In this document: in pieces, positions 8,090-14,942 of the stretch
Numbering within the stretch: the first letter of the stretch is position 1
Layout: every line of letters begins with the position of its first letter
Assembly (NCBI GenBank): GCA_013298455.1
Contig: JAAFHR010000002.1
Location: 1-28,163 of the forward strand
DNA from: Betaproteobacteria bacterium
GTDB taxonomy: Bacteria; Pseudomonadota; Gammaproteobacteria; Burkholderiales; Casimicrobiaceae
Direction of reading: 5' to 3'
DNA: 28,163 bases
Made by a program: the position numbers and the translations under genes
The notes under the pieces: generated by a model
Seen by the model: the letters and a program-made list of their open reading frames with translations, nothing else
Databases searched by the model: none
Told to the model about the DNA's origin: nothing

Positions 8090-8992
8090 ATGCCTCAAAA
8101 TGCCCCGCTCAACCTTCGCCTCGAAATCGCACTGCTTGGAGTACTCGCTTGCCTCTGGGGTTCGTCTTACCTGCTCATCAAGATCGCGCTGGGTTCAATT
8201 CCGCCGATCACATTGATGGCGTTTCGTGTGGCGCTGGCAGCGCTGTTTTTGCTCGTGGCGATGCAAATTCATGGCGAACGATTGCCACGCGATTCAATGT
8301 CGTGGCGACGGCTGTTTGTGCAGTCGCTGCTCAATAGCTCACTGGCATGGCTGGTGCTCGCTTGGGGGCAGCAATATGTGCCGAGTGGCTTGGCGGGCGT
8401 GCTCAATTCCACGTCTCCACTCTTTGTGTTTTTGATCACTGCAATTGCAACGCGCGGTGGATCGACGTCGCTTGTCAAAACTGCTGGGGTCGGGCTTGGA
8501 TTTTTGGGGGTGTTGCTGGTGATCGGTGTCGATGCGCTCCGAGGCGTTGGTCAGCAAACGCTCGCTCAAGCGGCGGTTTTGTTCGGCGCGTTTTTGTACG
8601 CCTTGGCTGCCATCAACGGCAAAAAGCTCGCCCATTTGTCACCACTCGCCACGGCCACCGGAACGATGCTTTGGGCGGCGGTCACGTTGCTGCCGCTGAG
8701 CCTTGTCGTCGATCAACCGTGGACGCTCACGCCGTCGTTTAACGCGATGTTGGCAGCAACTACCTTGTCGCTGCTCTGCACGGGCGTAGCGCTGATAATC
8801 TACTTTCGATTGATCCAAACCCTCGGCCCGTTGGGTGTGGCAAGCCAGAGCTATCTGCGCGCAGGCGTGAGCGTCATGCTCGGGCTTTTCGTCCTTGGCG
8901 AGCAACTTTCACCTACGGTGTTTGTCGGGCTCGTCATCATCATTGTCGGGGTGGCGCTGATGAATGTTCGCGCCAAACAATCTTCCCCATGA
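8090..8992 (+). CDS. EamA/DMT-family membrane transporter
   Basis: This encodes 300 residues from the ATG at 8090. Two EamA repeats give about ten hydrophobic segments. The first repeat opens with GVLACLWGSSYLLIKIALGSIPP, the classic WGSSY-type entry of this family. The second ends with SQSYLRAGVSVMLGLFVLGE and a last helix. The longer frame from 7982 adds 36 mostly basic residues and is rejected. The next gene begins 13 bases later, so this probably leads a three-gene operon with an ABM protein and a DUF998-like protein. The transported substrate is unknown. Confidence 0.88.
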   Translation: MPQNAPLNLRLEIALLGVLACLWGSSYLLIKIALGSIPPITLMAFRVALAALFLLVAMQIHGERLPRDSMSWRRLFVQSLLNSSLAWLVLAWGQQYVPSGLAGVLNSTSPLFVFLITAIATRGGSTSLVKTAGVGLGFLGVLLVIGVDALRGVGQQTLAQAAVLFGAFLYALAAINGKKLAHLSPLATATGTMLWAAVTLLPLSLVVDQPWTLTPSFNAMLAATTLSLLCTGVALIIYFRLIQTLGPLGVASQSYLRAGVSVMLGLFVLGEQLSPTVFVGLVIIIVGVALMNVRAKQSSP

Positions 8993-9005
8993 TCGAAGCC
9001 AAACC

Positions 9006-9350
9006 ATGATCGCTGTGATCTTTGAAGTCATTCCCCATCTCGAACGCAAGGCGGACTACTTTGAGCACGCTGCCGCGCTCAAAGCCACACTCGAGTCAAT
9101 GGATGGCTTCATCAGCGTCGAGCGATTTGAAAGCGTGAGTCAGCCGGGGAAGTTTCTCTCGCTATCGTTTTGGCGAGACGAAACCGCCGTGAAAATGTGG
9201 CGCAATCACATGCAGCACCGCGCTACGCAAAGCGCAGGTCGAAACGAAATCTTTGCCAACTATCGCTTGCGAGTGGCCTCCGTCGTCCGAGATTACGGAA
9301 TGTTTGAGCGTGATGAAGCGCCGACCGATTCGCGCGCAACCCATGACTAA
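9006..9350 (+). CDS. ABM-domain (antibiotic biosynthesis monooxygenase-like) protein
   Basis: This 114-residue cytosolic protein has the dimeric ferredoxin-like ABM pattern: an initial strand MIAVIFEV, a helix with ALKATLESMDGFISVERF, then SLSFWRDETAVKMWRNHMQHR. Such proteins include quinol monooxygenases and heme-degrading enzymes, but many are uncharacterised and this one shows no diagnostic active site. The ATG at 9006 was chosen over an upstream in-frame start at 8964, which would overlap the previous gene. It sits between an EamA gene (13-base gap) and a DUF998-like gene (8-base overlap), implying co-translation. Confidence 0.8.
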   Translation: MIAVIFEVIPHLERKADYFEHAAALKATLESMDGFISVERFESVSQPGKFLSLSFWRDETAVKMWRNHMQHRATQSAGRNEIFANYRLRVASVVRDYGMFERDEAPTDSRATHD

Positions 9351-9957
9351 CGGTACGAAGGATCACCTCACGCGGGCGTCGCTGATGGCGGGCGTTGCGA
9401 CACCGGTCATCTACTTCGGCGCACAGGCCGCCGCCGCGCCTTTCTTTCCGGAATTTAGCGCACTCAAGCACAGCGCAAGTGTTCTGGGATCCAATCTGTC
9501 GTCGATGCCTGCCTTACTCAATGTGGGCGCAATGCTCACTGGAGCCGCCTCGATCGTTGCCGCTTTTGGCATGTTTCGCGAATTGCGAAGATGCGGGGTT
9601 TGGACGTTCGTAGCGCTGTTATTAGCCGCTTGCAACGTGTCGTTTGGGTTAGCTTCAATTTGGGCTGGGGCGCACCCACTACCCGATCCTGAGCACAACC
9701 CCGGCTTGTTGGGCGCGGGTATGTTTGCCGCACCGTTTGTGGCGTTCATCGCGGCACTCGGGTTGCAAAACGTTCCGGTACTCAAAAGCTATCTCGCAAT
9801 CAACGCTCTTGGCTTCGGCGTCGTAGCGGCGATCTACTCGGGGGTATTGCCGGTCGATATGGAGCAGTACAGCGGCGCGGTGCAAAAACTGGGGGCGCTC
9901 GTGATGATGATGCCCACCGCCGTGCTTTGCCTCTGGTTGCTACGCAACCGAGATTAA
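9343..9957 (+). CDS. DUF998-like integral membrane protein
   Basis: This encodes 204 residues from the ATG at 9343, overlapping the end of the ABM gene by eight bases. About six hydrophobic segments are visible: residues near 12-30, 58-78, 86-106, 124-142, 147-165 and 180-200. A loop HPLPDPEHNPG sits between segments three and four. The pattern, with a short SASVLGS stretch after the first segment, resembles DUF998 proteins, whose function is unknown. An alternative in-frame ATG lies at 9313. It is the last gene of the small operon; a hairpin follows at 9989. Confidence 0.65.
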   Translation: MTNGTKDHLTRASLMAGVATPVIYFGAQAAAAPFFPEFSALKHSASVLGSNLSSMPALLNVGAMLTGAASIVAAFGMFRELRRCGVWTFVALLLAACNVSFGLASIWAGAHPLPDPEHNPGLLGAGMFAAPFVAFIAALGLQNVPVLKSYLAINALGFGVVAAIYSGVLPVDMEQYSGAVQKLGALVMMMPTAVLCLWLLRNRD

Positions 9958-9988
9958 GTGATCGAAGCAAGCTGTGTAGGCACGGTTG

Positions 9989-10006
9989 ACAAGCGAAAGC
10001 TTGTTT
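9989..10006 (+). terminator. Possible terminator hairpin after the DUF998-like gene
   Basis: A perfect 6-bp stem ACAAGC/GCTTGT encloses a GAAA tetraloop, 31 bases after the stop codon, followed by only two or three T residues. The stem is short and the T-tract weak, so the call is tentative. Confidence 0.35.
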
Positions 10007-10096
10007 CCTAGGTTGCAGTCTTGGCAACTCACGGGAGACGAGCCGTTTACTCTCCGTCACCTCGCCGGCCATCGACTTCACTGCTGCGTAAGAGCG

Positions 10097-10125
10097 GTAG
10101 TCCCGGACGCTCGCATCCGAGCTAC
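10097..10125. repeat. Imperfect palindrome overlapping the hppD stop codon
   Basis: GTAGTCCCGGA faces TCCGAGCTAC across eight bases, with imperfect pairing. It resembles the REP-like elements of betaproteobacteria that carry a GTAGCTCGGATG end. The hppD stop codon (10122-10124 on the minus strand) lies inside the right arm. Confidence 0.5.
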
Positions 10126-11201
10126 GCTTTCAACACACCCCTTCGAATTTGATCGAGCTCAATCGATTCGAAGAGCGCTTTGAAATTGCCTTCGCCAAAA
10201 CCTTGATTACCTTTTCGTTGAATGATTTCGAAGAAGATCGGGCCGATTAAGTTTTGCGTGAAGATTTGCAGCAGCATGCCGCTGTCTTCGGGGGCGCCGT
10301 CGACCAAGATGTTGAGCGCTTGAAGGCGCGCTGTATCTTCGCCGTGATTGGGGATGCGTTTGGGCAGTTGTTCGTAGTAGGTGGCCGGTGTGGTTTGGAA
10401 CGGCACGTTTTTTTTGCTGAGCGATTCGACGACGCCATAAATTTCGCCTGCACCAAAGGCAACGTGTTGAATGCCTTCGCCGTGATAGGCGTGCAAATAC
10501 TCGGCGATTTGCGATTTGTCGTCGCTCGATTCATTGATCGGAATGCGAATTTTTCCGCAGGGGCTGGTCATCGCTTTTGATTTGAGGCCCGTCAATTTGC
10601 CTTCGATATCGAAATAGCGCACTTCTTTGAAATTGAACAAGCGCTCATAGAAGCCCGCCCATTCATCCATGCGGCCACGGTGTACGTTGTGCGTCAAATG
10701 ATCGAGGTACGTGAGGCCTGCGCCTACGGGCACACGGGGCGTGCCAGCGATGGGCACAAAGTCGATGTCGTAGATCGTGACGTTGTTGCCGTTGCCTTCG
10801 TAGCGATCAACGAAATAGAGCAGCGAATCGCCGATGCCTTTGATGGCGGGGATGTTTAATTCCATTGGGCCGGGTTGCGCGGTGACGCCCCATGCACCTT
10901 GTTCAACCGCGCGCTTGTACGCGAACGCTGCATCTTTCACACGAAACGCAATGGCGCAAATCGAAGGGCCATGCACGCGGGCGAAGCTTTGCGCGAACGA
11001 GCCTGGCTCCGCATTCAAAATGAAATTGATGTCGCCTTGTTTGTAGAGCAACACATTTTTTGAACGGTGTTTGGCGACGGCGGCGAAACCCATTTGTTCA
11101 AACAACGCGCCCATCGCGGCGGGATCGGGTGCAGCAAATTCAATGAACTCGAAGCCGTCTGTGCCCATGGGGTTGTCCCACGATTGAAATTGCGTTGCCA
11201 T
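10122..11201 (-). CDS. hppD: 4-hydroxyphenylpyruvate dioxygenase
   Basis: This encodes 359 residues from the ATG at 11201, which has an AAAGG nine bases upstream. The frame extends to 11264, but those 21 residues are not conserved-looking and run into a repeat. Two vicinal-oxygen-chelate domains are seen. The Fe(II) ligands are His168 (LDHLTHNV), His246 (IQHVAFG) and Glu325 (FFEIIQRKG). The enzyme converts 4-hydroxyphenylpyruvate to homogentisate in tyrosine and phenylalanine degradation. Homogentisate dioxygenase and fumarylacetoacetase are not in the window. The gene is divergent from an Lrp/AsnC regulator, a plausible local controller. Sequence and length are intact. Confidence 0.96.
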   Translation of the reverse strand: MATQFQSWDNPMGTDGFEFIEFAAPDPAAMGALFEQMGFAAVAKHRSKNVLLYKQGDINFILNAEPGSFAQSFARVHGPSICAIAFRVKDAAFAYKRAVEQGAWGVTAQPGPMELNIPAIKGIGDSLLYFVDRYEGNGNNVTIYDIDFVPIAGTPRVPVGAGLTYLDHLTHNVHRGRMDEWAGFYERLFNFKEVRYFDIEGKLTGLKSKAMTSPCGKIRIPINESSDDKSQIAEYLHAYHGEGIQHVAFGAGEIYGVVESLSKKNVPFQTTPATYYEQLPKRIPNHGEDTARLQALNILVDGAPEDSGMLLQIFTQNLIGPIFFEIIQRKGNQGFGEGNFKALFESIELDQIRRGVLKA

Positions 11202-11258
11202 GCGATGCCTTTGCTGCGGGTTGAGAACGAAAAATGTTGGCCTCATTGTCGGCGCATC

Positions 11259-11356
11259 TGTCATGTTGAGCGGCGCGAAACATCAGGTGGCGTGCCAGTC
11301 CGCTCGTCGGAACGGACTGGCATGCGACGTGATCCTTCGCGCTGCTCAGGATGACA
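11259..11356. repeat. 98-bp palindromic element in the hppD-lrp intergenic region
   Basis: The outer arms are 27 bases (11259-11285 and 11330-11356). The right arm reverse-complements to TGTCATCCTGAGCAGCGCGA plus AGGATCA, and the left arm differs at a few positions. The inner arms TGCCAGTCCG (11293-11302) and CGGACTGGCA (11313-11322) are perfect. The TGTCATCCTGAGC motif is a dispersed repeat seen in many bacterial genomes. It sits between two divergent start codons, upstream of both genes. Confidence 0.85.
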
Positions 11357-11482
11357 GCGACAATGCGTTGCGTTTGCAGAATTTTGCCAAGAACATCGCG
11401 CAATCGAACTTCTAAAACGCTCGATTCAATCAAAAACTTAGCGCATAATTGCCGAATCGACAATTTATTGAGCACGATAGCT

Positions 11483-11950
11483 ATGGATCGTACGGATTTG
11501 CGCATTTTGGAGGTCTTGCAGGCTGAAGGACGTTTATCAAACATTGAGCTCGCCGAAAAGGTGAATCTTTCCGCGTCGCCCTGTTTGCGCCGCGTGCGAA
11601 CGCTCGAAGAAGAAGGCTTCATTTCGGGCTACGCTGCGCTCTTGGATCCGGAAAAAATTGGGCTCGGTTTGACGGTGCATTTGGACGTCGCGCTCGATAA
11701 AAAAGATGCCAAGGCGCGGGATCGCTTGAAGGCGGCCGTGCTCACTTGGAGCGAGGTAACGTGGTGTCATTCGCTCTCGGGCGAGATGGATTACACGATG
11801 CAGGTGGTGATGCCGAGCCTCAAACACTACACGTCGTTTTTGATGGATCGTGTGCTCACGCTGCCCGGTGTGGTGAACGTGAAATCTGCGTTTGTTTTGG
11901 AAAAGGTGAAAGAGACGACGGTGTTGCCGCTGACCTACGCACCGCAGTAA
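11483..11950 (+). CDS. Lrp/AsnC-family transcriptional regulator
   Basis: This encodes 155 residues from the ATG at 11483 (MDRTDLRILEVLQAEGRLS). The N-terminal winged helix-turn-helix covers about 1-60, with NIELAEKVNLSASPCLRRVRTLEEEGFI as the DNA-binding segment. A C-terminal RAM/AsnC effector domain includes GLGLTVHLDV, a CHSLSGEMDY turn and a DRVLTLPGV segment. Such proteins form multimers and respond to amino acids or related ligands. Its divergence from hppD suggests it senses an aromatic amino acid or a catabolite and controls hppD and itself; this is inferred from position only. The frame upstream to 11351 is repeat-derived and excluded. Confidence 0.93.
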   Translation: MDRTDLRILEVLQAEGRLSNIELAEKVNLSASPCLRRVRTLEEEGFISGYAALLDPEKIGLGLTVHLDVALDKKDAKARDRLKAAVLTWSEVTWCHSLSGEMDYTMQVVMPSLKHYTSFLMDRVLTLPGVVNVKSAFVLEKVKETTVLPLTYAPQ

Positions 11951-12011
11951 ACTGCGTGATATGACAACGTCCTACGGCGGTGACCCACAGTCGCGTTCAG
12001 CGCAGTTTGCG

Positions 12012-12659
12012 ATGGCCGTGAAAGCGCCGCACGCCTTGGTTTTGGCGTTGATGAGCATATTTTTGGTGAGCTGCACAACGCCGCCGAGCGCGCCACCGCC
12101 CGCACCGATTCCGCCGCCGCCCGTTGCCGTGATCGCGCCGCCACCGCCGCCGCCCGAACCGACACCCGCGCCCGCTGAGCCGCCACCGCCGCGGCCGATT
12201 GAGATGCCAATTCCGAGCAAAGAGGAAACGCCCGTTGAGCTTCCGACCTATGCCCGCAGTGGCAAGCGATTGCCCGCTGACGGCGGCGAACCGGGGCGAG
12301 TGGTGATGACGTATTGCCGAGGCTTTGAGATTGAGCGAGATGCCGCGAGCTACTACAAGCGCTTGGAGCGGCAGAAGCAACTGCCAACGGCCTCGGAGAT
12401 CGCCGCGCGGAGTAAGGAGGCCGGGCAGCCGCTCACTGCGCAGCAAGTCGTGGAGCGCGATTGGGCGTTTCGACGCGAAAGCGCGAGATCATCGCCAACA
12501 CGCTGCAAAGTGCTCGGAGGCAGCGTGGATAAAGGCGTTGCAGTGATCGTGTTAGAAGCCGATCTCAACGGAAAACGCCAGCGCGGCACGGCGACCGTAG
12601 TACCCACCAAAGGCAAATGGCGCGTGCAAGATCATGGCGATTGGTCGGTGTTGAAGTGA
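12012..12659 (+). CDS. Proline-rich lipoprotein of unknown function
   Basis: This encodes 215 residues from the ATG at 12012, giving a normal lipoprotein signal (MAVKAPHALVLALMSIFLVSC) with lipobox LVSC and the acylated Cys at 21. An in-frame ATG at 11961 would add 17 polar residues before the signal and is less likely. Residues about 22-72 are a Pro/Ala-rich linker, probably spanning periplasm or wall. The remaining 140 or so residues form a compact domain with two Cys (in TYCRGFEIERD and PTRCKVLGG) and a C-terminal strand-rich end GTATVVPTKGKWRVQDHGDW. I do not recognise the domain. It follows the lrp gene by 61 bases. Confidence 0.8.
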   Translation: MAVKAPHALVLALMSIFLVSCTTPPSAPPPAPIPPPPVAVIAPPPPPPEPTPAPAEPPPPRPIEMPIPSKEETPVELPTYARSGKRLPADGGEPGRVVMTYCRGFEIERDAASYYKRLERQKQLPTASEIAARSKEAGQPLTAQQVVERDWAFRRESARSSPTRCKVLGGSVDKGVAVIVLEADLNGKRQRGTATVVPTKGKWRVQDHGDWSVLK

Positions 12660-12848
12660 ATTGTTCCGTTTGCCGCACTACTGTCGAGTTGATCTATGTG
12701 GCTACTCAGCTTTAAGCGTGTAAGCCATATTTATCAACGCGTTGGCGAACATATCAGTCGTTTTCAAAACTGCGTAAATTTTATTGAAAGCTTAGTACTA
12801 GCAAGGCAATGAGAGAGAAAGCCAATGATGGTATTGGTGTGGCAATCA

Positions 12849-12888
12849 CTGTCACACGCCCGTAATCTCGCTGTCATAAAACGCTCAC
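12849..12888 (+). promoter_or_regulatory. Tandem Pho box (PhoB binding site) at the phoB start
   Basis: Four 7-base half-sites recur with 11-base spacing: CTGTCAC (12849), CCGTAAT (12860), CTGTCAT (12871) and CGCTCAC (12882). The second pair, with its AAAA spacer, closely matches the enterobacterial Pho box (CTGTCAT-N4-CTGTCAY). The last half-site ends one base before the phoB ATG at 12890. The intergenic sequence from 12660 to 12848 shows no other feature I can support, apart from being AT-richer. Confidence 0.75.
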
Positions 12889-12889
12889 T

Positions 12890-13594
12890 ATGCCTGCAAA
12901 TATTTTGATCGTAGAAGACGAGCCCGCGATTGCGGAATTGGTGGAGCTGCATTGCAAACATGCCGGCTTCGTGCCAACAGTGGTGCATGCAGTGCTCGAT
13001 GCCCGCGATGTCGTTGATGAATCGTTACCTGATTTGATCGTGCTCGATTGGATGCTTCCCGATAAACCGGGCATTGATTTCGCGCGTGAACTGCGTCGCG
13101 ATGAACGCACTCGCGATTTGCCGATTTTGATGTTGACAGCACGGGCTGCTGAAGACGACAAAGTGCGCGGCCTCGAAGTGGGCGCCGATGATTACGTGAC
13201 GAAACCCTTTTCACCGAAGGAATTGGTGGCGCGCATCAAGGCGCTGCTGCGTCGTTCGGCACCCGAGCTCTCAGACGCAGCGCTTGAGGTGAGCGGCTTG
13301 ACGCTTGATCCGACATCACACCGAGTCATGGGCCGCGACATGGAGCTCAAAGTTGGGCCGACAGAATTTCGATTGCTACGCTTTTTGATGGCACGCCCCG
13401 AGCGTGTGATGACGCGGCAAGCGCTTTTGGACGGCGTGTGGGGCGACCATGTATTTATCGAAGAGCGAACCGTTGACGTGCACGTGCGCCGCCTTCGCGT
13501 GGCGCTCGAGCCTTCAGGGCACGACAGCTTGATCGAGACCGTTCGCGGCGGCGGCTATCGCATGCGCAAAAGCGCGGTGGGCTCACTCGCCTAA
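12890..13594 (+). CDS. phoB: Phosphate regulon response regulator PhoB
   Basis: This encodes 234 residues. The N-terminal receiver domain (about 4-120) has the acidic pair Asp10/Glu11, phosphoacceptor Asp53, Thr83 and Lys105. The C-terminal OmpR/PhoB winged helix (about 132-228) contains VGPTEFRLLRFLMARPERV and RTVDVHVRRLR with the ETVRGGGYRM hairpin. In the family it activates high-affinity phosphate uptake and phosphatase genes under phosphate starvation. The start MPANILIVEDEP is the expected N-terminus. No Shine-Dalgarno is visible, because the bases before the ATG form a Pho half-site. phoR follows after 46 bases. No pst or phoU genes are in the window. Confidence 0.95.
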   Translation: MPANILIVEDEPAIAELVELHCKHAGFVPTVVHAVLDARDVVDESLPDLIVLDWMLPDKPGIDFARELRRDERTRDLPILMLTARAAEDDKVRGLEVGADDYVTKPFSPKELVARIKALLRRSAPELSDAALEVSGLTLDPTSHRVMGRDMELKVGPTEFRLLRFLMARPERVMTRQALLDGVWGDHVFIEERTVDVHVRRLRVALEPSGHDSLIETVRGGGYRMRKSAVGSLA

Positions 13595-13640
13595 GGCAGG
13601 TAAACCGTAAAGCGGTCGGCTGCGCCTACACTGTCGCTCT

Positions 13641-14903
13641 ATGAATCGAACTGTTGCCATCATCGTTGCGGTGGCGAGCCTGTCGCTGCTCGCCTCCATC
13701 ATCTGGACGCCGTGGATTGCGGCGGCGGTGCTCTCACTCATGCTGGGGCTGCTCTTGGTGACGCTTCGACGTCAGCAGCGCCATTTGGCCGAGTTGCTTC
13801 GAGAGCCGGCAGCGCTGGCGCTCGGCTTTGATGAATCGATCACAGCACTTCGCGCCAAGCTCAAAGAGGTTGAGCGGCTGGTTCGAGATCGCGATGCAGA
13901 GATCGCGCAGCGGCGACAGATCACCAGCGCTATCCCAGACGGCCTGTTTCTGCTCGATCCCGAAAATCGCATCGTGTGGTGCAACCAAGCCGCGCTCGTG
14001 CTGCATTCATTGGATGCGTTTAAAGACATCGGCAAACCGATCACGCAGCTGTTGCGCCAGCCCGAATTTGTGGCGTATCTCAATGATGATTCACGGCCGC
14101 CGCCGCTGTTGCCCGTGGATTCTCGGATGCTCTCGTTTAAGCTGCAGCCCGCCGTTGATGGCGCGCGTTTGCTCTTGACGCAAGACGTAACCGAGCGCGA
14201 ACGTTTAGATCGGATGCGGCGTGATTTCGTAGCGAACGTCTCGCATGAAATGCGCACACCGCTCACCGTGGTGGGCGGTTACGTTGAGACGCTCACCGAG
14301 CTGCCGGTCGACGAAGTGCAATCGCGCCGCTACTTGGGCATGATTGGCGTGCAAACCGACAACATGCGGCGCTTGGTGGAAGATTTGTTGACCTTGGCGC
14401 GATTAGAAAACGATCAATTGCCTGCCGACGACAGTTTGCTCGATCTTTCACTCATCGCCCATGACGCACTCTCCGACGCGCGAAGTCTCTCTGCGGGCGG
14501 CCATGAGTTTGTGGAGCACATCACAAAAACGATAGTGCGCGGCAGCTCAAGTGAACTTCGCTCCGCGGTCGGCAATCTGCTCTCCAACGCGGTGCGCTAC
14601 ACGCCGCCGGGCGGCAAAATTTCGATTGCTGTTCGTGCCGACGCGAAGGAGTCCGCCGTGGTCGAGGTCACAGACAGCGGCGTGGGAATCGCCGCGGAAC
14701 ACATCCCGCGACTCACCGAGCGCTTTTACCGAGTAGATCGATCCAGATCGCGTGAAACCGGCGGCACCGGGCTCGGTTTGGCCATCGTCAAACACATCGC
14801 ACAGCGCCACCGCGCGCACCTGGAAATCGAGAGCGTTGTCGGACAGGGCAGCACCTTTCGCTTGCGCTTTGCTCGCGAACTACAAGAGAGCGCTGCCTTG
14901 TAG
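13641..14903 (+). CDS. phoR: Phosphate regulon sensor histidine kinase PhoR
   Basis: This encodes 420 residues. Two closely spaced N-terminal hydrophobic segments (about 5-43) come first, then a linker and a PAS domain (about 92-185), as in PhoR. The HisKA domain has the phospho-His202 in FVANVSHEMRTPL. The HATPase_c domain carries the N box (GNLLSNAVRY, Asn316), G1 (TDSGVGI, Asp345) and GTGLGL at 375-380. There is almost no periplasmic domain, consistent with PhoR sensing through the Pst/PhoU complex. Its position directly after phoB supports the assignment. All catalytic motifs are intact. Confidence 0.94.
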   Translation: MNRTVAIIVAVASLSLLASIIWTPWIAAAVLSLMLGLLLVTLRRQQRHLAELLREPAALALGFDESITALRAKLKEVERLVRDRDAEIAQRRQITSAIPDGLFLLDPENRIVWCNQAALVLHSLDAFKDIGKPITQLLRQPEFVAYLNDDSRPPPLLPVDSRMLSFKLQPAVDGARLLLTQDVTERERLDRMRRDFVANVSHEMRTPLTVVGGYVETLTELPVDEVQSRRYLGMIGVQTDNMRRLVEDLLTLARLENDQLPADDSLLDLSLIAHDALSDARSLSAGGHEFVEHITKTIVRGSSSELRSAVGNLLSNAVRYTPPGGKISIAVRADAKESAVVEVTDSGVGIAAEHIPRLTERFYRVDRSRSRETGGTGLGLAIVKHIAQRHRAHLEIESVVGQGSTFRLRFARELQESAAL

Positions 14904-14942
14904 ATTCCCGTACCGGCTGAGCTGAGATGCTGTGGAATCAGT

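Noticed and set aside
9986..10183. Short plus-strand ORF between the DUF998-like gene and hppD
   Set aside because: It runs into the 3' end of hppD and through a palindrome, and lacks a start signal. I also considered a structured RNA here, because of a GAAA-capped stem, but recognised no riboswitch class.
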